From Alphaproteobacteria bacterium (GTDB lineage Bacteria; Pseudomonadota; Alphaproteobacteria; TMED109), in NCBI GenBank assembly GCA_029247025.1, contig JAQWLZ010000027.1, forward strand, positions 1 to 38,502: a stretch of 38,502 nucleotides of DNA, written 5' to 3'. The position numbers and the translations under genes are program-made. The notes below the pieces were generated by a model, which worked only from the letters and a program-made list of their open reading frames with translations, made no database searches and was not told the DNA's origin. Below are positions 26,741 through 35,629 of this stretch, in pieces (positions within the stretch are counted from its first letter, which is position 1; every line of letters starts with the position of its first letter).

Positions 26741-27713
26741 AATTAATATTCATTCTTAAATTGTTTGTATCGTTAAAATATAATAGTTTATCAATATATT
26801 CATGAGGATTTTTAGTGAAAATTCTTTTTTTATCATAATTACAATCCTTAGCAATAACTCGTGTAAACATAAAACGCATACAATATAATTTACATATAAT
26901 ATTTAATGCTGATATTTCTTCATTTGTAATTTTACGAATGCTGTTGTAGCTTTTTAATAAAACATTTACTTTATTAAAATTTAATACATAAGTATTATCC
27001 TGGTTAATGTAAAAACACCAAGATATTATAACTATTGCTAAGTCTGAAATCATATAATTATAGTCAGAAAAATAAAAATCTAGAAAGCCTGTAATTTTAT
27101 TATCATTATTAAATAAAACATTATCTGGAAAAAGATCGCCGTGAATAATAGCTTTCGGCAAGCCTTTTTCATATAAACTATTATAACTAATTAGCGTATC
27201 ATTAAATATATCATTTAAGTCAATATCAAGTTTTGAAAAAAATACCTTTTTCTTTTTTATAATATGATTGTAAAAATTAATATCAAAGCGTACTTTAATT
27301 TTTTCATTAAATTTATTAGTTATGATATGTAATTTTGCTAAATGAGTTCCAACATTTTTTATATTATGTTGAGAAGTTTCTTTACGAGATTCCCCTTCTA
27401 TAAAACTAAAAATACAACTTGGCTTTTTATTAATATAATTAACAGTATTATTATATTTATCTAATATAGGCATAGGACAAATAAAGTTATTTTTATTACA
27501 AAATGACAACAAGTTCAAAAAAAAATTAATGTTACTACTTACATAGCTATCCTCAAAAATTGTTAAAATATATTTTTTATTTACAGTATTTATAATGTAA
27601 TTACTATTTTGTATACCATCATATATTGGAGTATAATTTACATAATTTAATATGTTATAATTTAGTAATATGTAATCTATGTTTTTTTTTGATAAATTTG
27701 TTACATATGCCAT
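26733..27713 (-). CDS. thrB: Homoserine kinase, APH-fold type (ThrB2)
   Basis: Phosphorylates homoserine to O-phosphohomoserine. This is the aminoglycoside-phosphotransferase-fold kinase found in many alphaproteobacteria and pseudomonads, not the GHMP type of E. coli. Evidence: the P-loop equivalent YDGIQNSNYIINT, FSFIEGES, the catalytic loop IIHGDLFPDNVLF with D193, and the Mg-binding FLDFYFSDYN with D212. Length 326 is normal. It is translated just ahead of rnhA with an eight-base overlap. It provides the substrate for the threonine synthase gene 3.7 kb to the left on the other strand. Confidence 0.92.
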   Translation of the reverse strand: MAYVTNLSKKNIDYILLNYNILNYVNYTPIYDGIQNSNYIINTVNKKYILTIFEDSYVSSNINFFLNLLSFCNKNNFICPMPILDKYNNTVNYINKKPSCIFSFIEGESRKETSQHNIKNVGTHLAKLHIITNKFNEKIKVRFDINFYNHIIKKKKVFFSKLDIDLNDIFNDTLISYNSLYEKGLPKAIIHGDLFPDNVLFNNDNKITGFLDFYFSDYNYMISDLAIVIISWCFYINQDNTYVLNFNKVNVLLKSYNSIRKITNEEISALNIICKLYCMRFMFTRVIAKDCNYDKKRIFTKNPHEYIDKLLYFNDTNNLRMNINYA

Positions 27714-27778
27714 AAATATATAGTACTAGATATAATAATTTTAATAAATTAATTTAACTTAAAGCGTAGGTAAAATCT

Positions 27779-28297
27779 ATGTATATAAAACATTTACTAT
27801 TATTTATTTTATTTCTATTCACTATGTCTTGCAGTGGGCCTAGTTCTAAAATTATAGAATTACATGAAGAAGTATTTAATGATAAACAAAGTATATTATG
27901 TCCTAATATTAGTTTTATTGAAGGCCTTGATAAATTAATAGTAGCTCTTGAAAAGAAGGAAACTTATAAGATAAGATTTCATGAAGTAAAATGGATATGT
28001 TATACTAAACTTTCTGAAGATAGAAACCAAACTGATAATATTGATTTATCTGTTAGTTTTAAAGTAGATTATATTGATGATATAAATAATTACAAAGCAG
28101 AAAAATTTACCTTCATAGTAGCTTTATTAAATAAAAATAACGAAATAATTAGTAAGAAAAAATTTAGTCGGTCCTTTTTGAACAACTCTAAGTCAGAAAT
28201 AATCTCTAATAATGATACTTTAATTAATATCAAAGTCAATAATAGTAATGATGCAATATATGATCATAGATTATTATTAGGGTTTATGAAAAACTAA
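27779..28297 (+). CDS. Putative lipoprotein of unknown function
   Basis: A 172-residue protein with a short signal and lipobox TMSC, giving a lipid-attached cysteine at residue 18, followed by a low-complexity linker (SGPSS). The mature part is rich in I, N, K and D, has alternating beta-type patterns (LSVSFKVDYI, EKFTFIVALLNKNNEII), and contains two further cysteines (LCPNI and WICYT). I recognise no family. TAGGT upstream is a modest ribosome site. A TATAAT at 27731-27736 lies in the 65-base gap shared with divergent thrB. It ends seven bases from the convergent atpF stop. The outer or inner membrane destination is unknown. Confidence 0.75.
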   Translation: MYIKHLLLFILFLFTMSCSGPSSKIIELHEEVFNDKQSILCPNISFIEGLDKLIVALEKKETYKIRFHEVKWICYTKLSEDRNQTDNIDLSVSFKVDYIDDINNYKAEKFTFIVALLNKNNEIISKKKFSRSFLNNSKSEIISNNDTLINIKVNNSNDAIYDHRLLLGFMKN

Positions 28298-28303
28298 AAA
28301 ATA

Positions 28304-28894
28304 TTATGATTTTATAGCCTTAGGTATGTTGCTTATAAAATTCTCATAAATTGTATCTGATTTTGTATCTTTGAATTCATTTTTAGCAATCTCTTCAACT
28401 GTACTTAAAGTTATAATAGCTATTTTATTTTTAATAAGGCTAGTAGCTTCAGTATGTAAGTACTGTATCTCGCGATCTGCAGTAATATTTTTTCTTTTTA
28501 ATTCATCTGAAATTTTATCTGCATAGATACTTGCATTTTTTTCAGCAATTTCTTTTTGTTTATTTATTAAACTATTCACTTCATTTTTATGATCAGTTAG
28601 GGCTTGTTGACTATCTTTTAGTAACTGCTTAGCTTCTGTTAGAGTTGCTTCAGCACTACTAATCTTATCCTTAATAACATTCGATCTATTATCTAAAGCA
28701 GTGTTGGCTGCATTAGTAGCTTTTTTGCTAACTAAGATAATAAAAAGTATAAATGCTATTAGTACCCAAAACTTTTCATCTAGTGTAATTCCTAAAAAAC
28801 TCTTATAACTCATACCTTCAGCAGAAAATGCTGGTTGTGATATTAATATGAATATAAATACTGAATAGTAACTTTTAAATGGTAACTTAATCAT
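28304..28894 (-). CDS. atpF: ATP synthase F0 subunit b
   Basis: Peripheral-stalk subunit joining F0 to F1. A membrane helix (KFWVLIAFILFIILV, about 41-55) is followed by a long amphipathic, charged coiled coil (about 56-185), the b-subunit design. Ahead of the helix is an unusual hydrophobic N-terminus, FKSYYSVFIFILISQPAFSAE, that reads as a cleavable signal peptide with an AFSA cleavage-like site. It overlaps the upstream b' gene by eight bases. I assign b rather than b' by position (second of the pair, as in alphaproteobacterial atpI-B-E-F'-F operons); the two could be swapped. Confidence 0.88.
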   Translation of the reverse strand: MIKLPFKSYYSVFIFILISQPAFSAEGMSYKSFLGITLDEKFWVLIAFILFIILVSKKATNAANTALDNRSNVIKDKISSAEATLTEAKQLLKDSQQALTDHKNEVNSLINKQKEIAEKNASIYADKISDELKRKNITADREIQYLHTEATSLIKNKIAIITLSTVEEIAKNEFKDTKSDTIYENFISNIPKAIKS

Positions 28895-29471
28895 TATTAT
28901 AGCTCTCAGAATATTTATGAATAATACTTTTCATATTATTAGTATCTGGTTTTACATAGTAGATTTTTTCAATAATTTTTTCTACTGCTTCACTTGAAAT
29001 CATCTCTATATTTTTATTAAAAAGTTCAACCTCATTATCAAGTTTTATTTTTTCTTCTTCAATTTTCTTGTTAATATTTTCTTGGCACTCTTCTAATTTA
29101 ATTTCTGCCTCATGAATACTTTTTTGATTTATTTCATTAACTAGAATTTTGATTTTACTATTTGTATCTTCAATTGCCTCTTGATGTTCTTTATTAATTC
29201 TTTCAATTTGCTCTTTTATTTCCTCTGCCTTTTCTAAATCATTCACTATTTTTAAGTCTCTATTTGAAATTATTTCAGTTATTCTTGGAAGTGCAACATA
29301 TTTCATTGAAAAATAGAGTGTAGTAAATATTATTACTAACCAGACTAATTGAGGCATAAAATCAGGAATAACCATTTGAGGCATTCCTGAACCTTCAGCA
29401 CCCATAGAAGGAGAAACGATAAATGCTATATTAAATAATACTAATATTATGTATATAAGTTTATTAAACAT
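28887..29471 (-). CDS. atpF': ATP synthase F0 subunit b'
   Basis: Second peripheral-stalk subunit; b and b' form a heterodimer in alphaproteobacteria and photosynthetic bacteria. The segment MPQLVWLVIIFTTLYFSMKYVALPRI (shortened core VWLVIIFTTLYFSM) is the membrane helix with the family's ALPRI continuation, followed by a glutamate/lysine-rich coiled coil to the end. Like its partner, it has a signal-like N-terminus ending SMGAE, then a glycine/methionine-rich linker. Its end overlaps the start of the b gene by eight bases. It lies 42 bases after atpE. Confidence 0.9.
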   Translation of the reverse strand: MFNKLIYIILVLFNIAFIVSPSMGAEGSGMPQMVIPDFMPQLVWLVIIFTTLYFSMKYVALPRITEIISNRDLKIVNDLEKAEEIKEQIERINKEHQEAIEDTNSKIKILVNEINQKSIHEAEIKLEECQENINKKIEEEKIKLDNEVELFNKNIEMISSEAVEKIIEKIYYVKPDTNNMKSIIHKYSESYNND

Positions 29472-29513
29472 TTTGTTTTTAACCTTCTAAGTATTTAATT
29501 GAAATTTTTATTA

Positions 29514-29741
<228 letters not shown>

Positions 29742-29756
29742 TTATCTCCTTTTTTT

Positions 29757-30491
29757 TTAATGTTCTGGGTGAAATGAATCGCTTAAATATAAGCATGTTA
29801 AAACTGCAAACACATAAGCTTGCAAAAATGCAATTAATGTCTCTAAAATATATAGTAAAACTATAAATAAAAATGGTGCAATACCAAAAATTCCTAAAGC
29901 CACTACGAAACCTGCAAATACCTTTATCATAGTATGTCCAGCCATCATATTAGCAGCTAGTCTAACTGCAAGACTTATAGGTCTAGATATATATGAAACA
30001 ATTTCTATCGGCACTAATAAAGGAGCTAAAAAAATCGGAACTCCCTTAGGCAGAAAAAGCCTCAAATATTTATGACCATGAAGAATAAAGCCTAAAACTG
30101 TAGCTAAAAGAAAGATTCCAAAGGCTAGAGCAAAAGTTACAATTATATGACTAGTAACAGTAAAACTATAAGGAATTAGGCCTAACATATTACATAATAA
30201 AATAAACATAAATAAAGAGTAAACTAAAGGGAAAAATCTCACTCCTTCTTTCCCTAGATTATCTTTAGTTGTATTATAAATCATTTCATAGCTCATTTCA
30301 GCTAAAGATTGAAGTCTCCCTGGAATTACAGATTTTTTCTTCGTAGAATATATTAAAAATATATTTAATATAACTAAAACAGCTATCATCATTAATGATG
30401 AATTTGTAAGGGAAACATCTATATTCCCGATCTTCATCTCAAAGATTCTATGTATTGTAAACTGGTCTAATGGAGAGTGTTTTTCTGACAA
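29757..30491 (-). CDS. atpB: ATP synthase F0 subunit a
   Basis: Stator subunit with the two proton half-channels. The essential arginine is R177 in ISLAVRLAANMMAGH, the family signature. Other conserved parts are LGLIPYSFTVTSHI and LETLIAFLQAYVFAVLTCLYL. Five to six membrane helices, 244 residues. MSEKHSPLDQFTIHRIFEMKI at the start (core HSPLDQFTIHRI) is typical of alphaproteobacterial subunits a. It lies between atpI (43 bases) and atpE (18 bases). Confidence 0.98.
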   Translation of the reverse strand: MSEKHSPLDQFTIHRIFEMKIGNIDVSLTNSSLMMIAVLVILNIFLIYSTKKKSVIPGRLQSLAEMSYEMIYNTTKDNLGKEGVRFFPLVYSLFMFILLCNMLGLIPYSFTVTSHIIVTFALAFGIFLLATVLGFILHGHKYLRLFLPKGVPIFLAPLLVPIEIVSYISRPISLAVRLAANMMAGHTMIKVFAGFVVALGIFGIAPFLFIVLLYILETLIAFLQAYVFAVLTCLYLSDSFHPEH

Positions 30492-30534
30492 TTTAAATCC
30501 TTATAATATACTTAAAAAATTAATAATATGTTAT

Positions 30535-30846
30535 TCAATATTTTGCAAATTTTTTTGAAGATTTATATGAAGTGTAGATACCCGAAATAAATCCAATAAT
30601 CAAAAATAATATTAAAAATAGTGGTTTTGAGTTAAAAAAATAGTCTAATGACCAACCTATAGAACCTCCTACTATAATATTTGCAAACAATTCTGAAACA
30701 ATTTTAAATGCATGAGCAAAACCTGTAACTTTTTTATTTGTTTTATTAAAATCCTCACTAATTTTTTCTGCTTTAATACTATCTATCTTTTTAGATAAAG
30801 TATTTAAAGAATCATTTAAATCATTTACTTTTTTTTTCTTGGTCAT
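30535..30846 (-). CDS. atpI: AtpI-like protein of the F0 operon
   Basis: Small membrane protein (103 residues) linked to ATP-synthase assembly, often to c-ring formation or Mg uptake. A charged N-terminal half (KKKKVNDLNDSLNTL, KIDSIKAEK) is followed by two helices, the first around NIIVGGSIGWSLDYFF and the second LFLILFLIIGFISGIYTSY; the glycine-rich GGSIGW and GFISGIY patterns are typical of the AtpI/ATPase gene 1 family. The start at 30846 has GAGG eight bases upstream, whereas a longer frame upstream would run through the predicted promoter. First gene of the operon. Confidence 0.88.
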   Translation of the reverse strand: MTKKKKVNDLNDSLNTLSKKIDSIKAEKISEDFNKTNKKVTGFAHAFKIVSELFANIIVGGSIGWSLDYFFNSKPLFLILFLIIGFISGIYTSYKSSKKFAKY

Positions 30847-30860
30847 TATAAAAACCTCTA

Positions 30861-30876
30861 AAAAATCATGATTTTT
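30861..30876. promoter_or_regulatory. Perfect 16-base palindrome at the atp operon start
   Basis: AAAAATCATGATTTTT is fully self-complementary. It lies between the predicted -10 and the ribosome site of atpI, covering the expected transcription start near 30874. A second palindrome, TTTTGCAAAA (30873-30882), overlaps it and the -10. The position suits an operator, but AT-rich DNA gives palindromes easily and no regulator is assigned. Confidence 0.4.
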
Positions 30877-30880
30877 GCAA

Positions 30881-30909
30881 AACATAAAGTATACATACAT
30901 TACTGTCAA
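30881..30909 (-). promoter_or_regulatory. atpIp: Predicted sigma-70 promoter of the F0 operon
   Basis: On the minus strand a perfect -35 TTGACA (30904-30909) is followed after exactly 17 bases by TATGTT (30881-30886), four of six matching TATAAT. It lies in the 95-base gap between smc and atpI and would give a leader of about 28 bases. It is the best-matching promoter I could find in the window. Confidence 0.65.
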
Positions 30910-30941
30910 GAATGCTAAATAAATATAATAAATAAGTAAAT

Positions 30942-33900
30942 TTACCCAGCATTTTCAAACTTTTCTGCTTCTTTTAAAGATACAGAAACTAGTTGAGAAA
31001 CTCCTGGTTCTTGCATGGTAACGCCGTATAATCTATGCATTCTTGCCATAGTTAATCTATTATGGCTAACAACTAAAAATCTAGTTTTTGATTTTTCTGA
31101 AATCGATTCGATTAAATCTAAAAATCGATCAACATTTGATTCATCTAATGGTGCATCTACCTCATCTAGTATACAGATTGGTGAAGGTTTTGTTAAAAAA
31201 ACTGAAAAAATTAGTGCCATAGCTGTTAAAGCCTGCTCTCCACCTGATAATAGACTCATTTGCTGTAATTTTTTACCTGGAGGAGAAGCCATTAGTTCTA
31301 GTCCAGAATCTAAAGGATTTTCTGATTCAGTAAGAGCTAAGTATGCTTCTCCTCCTCCAAAAAGTTCTGTAAATAATATTTTAAAGTTTTTATTAACATT
31401 AGTAAAAGCCTCCATTAGCCTAATTTTAGCCTCTTTGTTTATTGACCTTATACTCGTTCTCAACTTGCTGACTGCATTTACTAAATCTTCTTTTTCATTT
31501 TGAATTTCTTTTAGTTTATCTATAAGTTTTTCTGAATCTTCTTCAGCAACTAAATTTACTGGACCGATTCTTTCTCTCTGTAGCAGTAATTTTTCTAAAA
31601 TTAGATTAGATTCTTCTAAATTAGGAATATCTTCATTAATTTCTATTAATTTAGGAAAATCTTTTGGGTATATATTAAGCTTCTCATATATTGTATTCTT
31701 ATCATCTTCTTGTTTTTCAGTAGCTTGTTGAAGCAATCCTTCAAGTCTAGCTTTATTTTCTCTTTGCTGAATTAATTCTTCATTAAGAGTTTTTAACTCA
31801 TTACTAATTTCTTTATTACTACTTTCTTTTATAGATAATTTATTTTCCACATTAACCAGTTTTTGTTTAATTTTATCCATTTGACTGAAAATATTAGACT
31901 TATTATCTTTTATTTTTTGGGGCTTTATTTTTATATCTTTTATATTTTTTTCTATTTCTAATTTTCTTTCTCTTAACGTATTTAACCTTTGTGAAATATT
32001 ATCTATTTGTAGAAATAATCTAGTTTTTTCGTTTGTAAGCTGAACTATTTGCTGTTCGATATTCTGAATAAAACTTAATTCTTTTTGGTAGCTAGATATT
32101 TGGTCAGTTAAATTATCTTTTTTATCTTTATTAGCTAAAGAAATTTTTTCAATATCATTTATTAAAATATTTTCTTTAACTAAAGATCTTTCTTTTTCTT
32201 TAAATTCATCAAGGGCTTCTAAAGTCATCTTAATTGTTTGTTTAACTTTTTCTATAGATGATTCTAGAATTGCAGTTTTTGTTCTTTCTTCGCTAGTATT
32301 TTCAATGTATGTGGAAAGATCAATTTGAGCTTGTTCAATATCATTTCGTAAATTTATTTTTTTTTCATTTATATTTAACTGTGAATTATTATGTTCTTTT
32401 ATACTTTTTTCTACACTTTGAATTTTAATTTCAATTTTTTCAATATCTTTTTTTTGTTTATCTATACTTACAAGTGTATTTTTTATTTTATGATTAATTT
32501 CTATAAGGTTAGTCTTATTTTGTAGTATTTGATTTGCAGGTGTTTTAGCTACTTCATTATGTGTGTAGCCATCCCAACGCCATAAACCTCCATTTTTTGT
32601 AACTAATTGTTGGCCAGGCTTAAGTTTATGTTGAAGCCTATCACCTTCTAAAGTTGATGTTACAATTCCAGTTAACTTCAATATATTTAATACTTCTGGT
32701 ACTCCTGTAGCATATTTAGATAAATTATTTATACCCTCAGGTAGTTTAAACAATGTTTCTTGTAAAATACTTCTCCATTCTATAGACGATTTTTCTAAAG
32801 AAGCCTTTAAACCATGACCTAAACAAGCTTCAATTGCTTTTTCATATCCTTTAGGAAATTTTAAAGCATTTATAACAATATTTTCTTCATCACTTTCAAA
32901 TAATCTTGTCAAAATATTTTTAGATGCATTAAGTTGCTCAAGACTTCTATAACTATTTTGTAAGCTTATATTTTGTCTATTTATATCATTCTGATAATTT
33001 TTTATTTGGTCACTTAAGTTATTCTCATTTTTGCGTATATTTTGTTCTTCAGAGTCTAGTTTTAGTAAGTTATTTTTTGATTTTTCTATCATTTTTATAT
33101 AAAGATTTTTATTATCTTGGTTTATATTTGATTCACTAAGCATATTTAATTCATTTTGAATGTTTTTTAGATAAGCTATATTTTCTTCTTTTTGTAATTC
33201 TAGTTTTTTAATTTCATTTTTAAAATTATCTCTTTGAGAAATATTGAGATTAAGTTTTCTTTCAGCTTCTTTTAGGTTTGCTAAAATAGAATTTTCTTCA
33301 TTTTTAGCATTTTCAAGGCTTTTATTAATTTTATCGAGGTTAGACTTAGAATCATTATTATTTAATTTTTCTATTTCTGCTGATATTCTATCTGCTTGTA
33401 TTTTTAATTCTTTAAGTAATTTTGTTTCACCCAAAATTTCTGTTTCTATATAGATTGCATTATTTTTTTGATTATTTTGTTCTACTAATAAGTTTTCTTC
33501 TTCATTAATGAGTACATTATATTCTACTTGTAGTTTATTTAATAAATTTAAATAATTTTGGTTTTCTGACCTTAAAAAAGGAAGATCGTTATCTATCTCT
33601 TGTTTAGTAAGATCTTTTTTCAATATTTTTCTAGTAATTTCACTTACTTTATCAGTGTATATTTGCAACTCTTCTTTATTTTTTTTTATATATTGAATAG
33701 AATTATTCCAGCGCTGATAGAAAATTATTGCTTCAGTTTTTCTAATATTTTCAGAAATATTTTTATATCTTTTAGCTTGGTTAGATTGCCTTGATAATTC
33801 TTTTAGTCTCAACTGATCATTAGAAATTATTTCTTCAAGTTTTTCTAAATTAGCTTCTGTAGATTTCAATTTTAATTCAGTTTCATGCTTTCTAGCATGA

Positions 33901-34415
33901 ATTCCAGATATACCTGCTGCTTCTTCTAAAATTTGTCTCCTATCTATCGCTTTAGAGTTTATTATTTTTCCTACTTGTCCTTGGTCTACTATAGCATTTG
34001 ATCTAGAGCCAATAGCTAAATCTGCAAATAAGATTTGAACATCTCTTTGTCTGACTTCTTTATTATTTATTGCATAGGTTGACCCTTCATCTTTTCCAAT
34101 TTTTCTGGAGACTTCTATTTCATCATTGTTTTTATATGATTGTAATAAATCACCACCATCTTCAATAGTTAATATAACTTCAGCAGAGTTACGAGAAGCT
34201 CTTCCTTTTGTCCCAGCAAATATTAAATCATTCATCTCTCCTGCTCTAAGTCTAGAAGGGCCAGCCTCGCCCATATTCCACTTAATTGCTTCAACAATAT
34301 TAGATTTGCCACATCCGTTGGGTCCTACTAAGCCTGTGAGACCTCCTTTGATATCCAATATAGTAGTATCAACAAAAGATTTAAAGCCAGTGATTTTAAG
34401 TTTAGTAAATTTCAT
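30942..34415 (-). CDS. smc: Chromosome segregation protein SMC
   Basis: Long condensin ATPase that compacts and separates chromosomes. N-terminal head: FKSFVD, Walker A GPNGCGKS (31-38), and the Q-loop region. Then a coiled coil (about 170-490), a hinge domain (about 500-650, with ALKFPKGYEKAIEACLGHGL), and a returning coiled coil. The C-terminal head has the signature LLSGGEQALTA near 1053 and Walker B ICILDEVDAPLDESN near 1078. The total of 1157 residues is normal. The kleisin partners ScpA and ScpB are not in the window. It lies 84 bases after the DsbA-like gene and before the atp promoter. Confidence 0.97.
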   Translation of the reverse strand: MKFTKLKITGFKSFVDTTILDIKGGLTGLVGPNGCGKSNIVEAIKWNMGEAGPSRLRAGEMNDLIFAGTKGRASRNSAEVILTIEDGGDLLQSYKNNDEIEVSRKIGKDEGSTYAINNKEVRQRDVQILFADLAIGSRSNAIVDQGQVGKIINSKAIDRRQILEEAAGISGIHARKHETELKLKSTEANLEKLEEIISNDQLRLKELSRQSNQAKRYKNISENIRKTEAIIFYQRWNNSIQYIKKNKEELQIYTDKVSEITRKILKKDLTKQEIDNDLPFLRSENQNYLNLLNKLQVEYNVLINEEENLLVEQNNQKNNAIYIETEILGETKLLKELKIQADRISAEIEKLNNNDSKSNLDKINKSLENAKNEENSILANLKEAERKLNLNISQRDNFKNEIKKLELQKEENIAYLKNIQNELNMLSESNINQDNKNLYIKMIEKSKNNLLKLDSEEQNIRKNENNLSDQIKNYQNDINRQNISLQNSYRSLEQLNASKNILTRLFESDEENIVINALKFPKGYEKAIEACLGHGLKASLEKSSIEWRSILQETLFKLPEGINNLSKYATGVPEVLNILKLTGIVTSTLEGDRLQHKLKPGQQLVTKNGGLWRWDGYTHNEVAKTPANQILQNKTNLIEINHKIKNTLVSIDKQKKDIEKIEIKIQSVEKSIKEHNNSQLNINEKKINLRNDIEQAQIDLSTYIENTSEERTKTAILESSIEKVKQTIKMTLEALDEFKEKERSLVKENILINDIEKISLANKDKKDNLTDQISSYQKELSFIQNIEQQIVQLTNEKTRLFLQIDNISQRLNTLRERKLEIEKNIKDIKIKPQKIKDNKSNIFSQMDKIKQKLVNVENKLSIKESSNKEISNELKTLNEELIQQRENKARLEGLLQQATEKQEDDKNTIYEKLNIYPKDFPKLIEINEDIPNLEESNLILEKLLLQRERIGPVNLVAEEDSEKLIDKLKEIQNEKEDLVNAVSKLRTSIRSINKEAKIRLMEAFTNVNKNFKILFTELFGGGEAYLALTESENPLDSGLELMASPPGKKLQQMSLLSGGEQALTAMALIFSVFLTKPSPICILDEVDAPLDESNVDRFLDLIESISEKSKTRFLVVSHNRLTMARMHRLYGVTMQEPGVSQLVSVSLKEAEKFENAG

Positions 34416-34499
34416 TAGAAGCCATAAATATTAGAATAATACTATATATTGTATGATATTATCTTTAATATACAAAATATTCTTTTCACTTATTTTAAT

Positions 34500-35093
34500 T
34501 TATTCTACTAGTTCTTTTAATTTTTTTATATCAAACTTACCTTCTACTTTTATTCCGTTTACAAAGAAAGTTGGTGTAGCCTCAACACCTTTGATATCAA
34601 TAGCATACTTTCTTCCTGCTAGTAATGATTTCCATCTATCTTGGTTAGCTTCATTTTCTTCCAGACAAGATAATATACGTGATTTATCTAATCCTAAAGG
34701 TGCCAAAATCTTATTAATTGCTTCTAAGAGATTATCGGCCTGAGTCCACTCTGTTTGTTTTTGAAAAAGCCTGTTTAATACTGGAAAAAATTGTTCATTA
34801 TTCATACATTGAGTGATCATAGAGCCAATCATTGCTCCTCTATCAAGTGGAAAATCGTAAAAAACTAATTTTGCTTTTCCTGTATCAATATATTCTTTTT
34901 TAATTTTATCTAACGCATTAATATGAAAACTTGCACAGTGTCCACAGGACATAGATGCGTACTCTTCAATTATTATTTGAGCTGATTCATTTCCTAGTAT
35001 TCTTCCTGGCAGCTGTTTGGCAGTATCTTCAGAAAATGACGATATAGGTAATATCATAGCTAAGAAAACTATTATACTGATTAATCTTTTCAT
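34500..35093 (-). CDS. DsbA-family periplasmic thiol oxidoreductase
   Basis: Thioredoxin-fold protein exported to the periplasm. A signal peptide (to about residue 21, ISSFSE) is followed by the strand IIIEEYASMSC and the active site C50-G-H-C53, a helical insertion, and the cis-proline loop in EATPTFFVNG. This is the compact DsbA/BdbD-like subtype widespread in alphaproteobacteria (thioredoxin_4 domain), often encoded next to smc, as here. It either introduces or isomerises disulfides; a reductase role in cytochrome assembly cannot be ruled out. DUF721 lies 17 bases upstream and smc 84 bases downstream. Confidence 0.9.
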   Translation of the reverse strand: MKRLISIIVFLAMILPISSFSEDTAKQLPGRILGNESAQIIIEEYASMSCGHCASFHINALDKIKKEYIDTGKAKLVFYDFPLDRGAMIGSMITQCMNNEQFFPVLNRLFQKQTEWTQADNLLEAINKILAPLGLDKSRILSCLEENEANQDRWKSLLAGRKYAIDIKGVEATPTFFVNGIKVEGKFDIKKLKELVE

Positions 35094-35110
35094 TTTTGGG
35101 CTCCTTAATT

Positions 35111-35575
35111 TTATTTATCTATATTTGAGAAAAAAGATTTAGAAAAGTTAATTAATTTCTTTTTTAAATTTTCATCATTTACCTTATTTAAAATACTATG
35201 TAGTTCTTCTTTATTCTTTTTAGATATGGCATTTTTTTTTATTTTTACAGCTTTATTTTTATTTTTAATATTTCCCTGTTTTATACGAATACTTTTAACA
35301 GCAGGATAACCCATCATTATTGTGATTCTTTCAATAATTTTTGGGATATGATATTGAAACTCTAAAGCATGTGAACTTTCGCATTTTATAGTAAGTAACT
35401 TATTATGCGTCAATGATTCTGGAATAGTATATATACTGATTTCATCTCCAACTATATCTTTCCAGTTTGTTATGACCTTATGTTCTTTAAAACCTCTTTT
35501 TTTAAAAATATCTTTAGTTATATTTCTTGATATAATACTTATTCTTTTTGGACTATTTGTTTTTCTTAAATTCAT
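35111..35575 (-). CDS. DUF721 (DciA-related) protein
   Basis: A 154-residue protein with the DUF721 core: WKDIVGDEISIYTIPESL, then LLTIKCESSHALEFQYHIPKII (core LTIKCESSHALEF) and MGYPAVKSIRI, corresponding to the W-x-x-(I/V)-VG, P-x-x-L and G-x-x-x-(I/V)-x-x-I pattern. DciA members of this family help load the replicative helicase DnaB. Alphaproteobacterial proteins at this locus, between mutY and dsbA, carry an extra lysine-rich C-terminal extension as seen here. A helicase-operator role is an inference from family membership. It is divergent from mutY across 54 bases. Confidence 0.8.
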   Translation of the reverse strand: MNLRKTNSPKRISIISRNITKDIFKKRGFKEHKVITNWKDIVGDEISIYTIPESLTHNKLLTIKCESSHALEFQYHIPKIIERITIMMGYPAVKSIRIKQGNIKNKNKAVKIKKNAISKKNKEELHSILNKVNDENLKKKLINFSKSFFSNIDK

Positions 35576-35629
35576 AACTATACTTTCTAAGTAAAGATTA
35601 TTTTAATATAATTATGAAAGATCTCATCA

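Noticed and set aside
30847-30909. Longer AtpI starting near 30909
   Set aside because: The extension would run through the TTGACA/TATGTT promoter and overlaps no conserved AtpI sequence; ATG 30846 has its own GAGG.
31015-31503. Rightward 162-codon open frame in the 3' part of smc
   Set aside because: Antisense to the conserved C-terminal ATPase head of SMC, with no ribosome site or plausible product.
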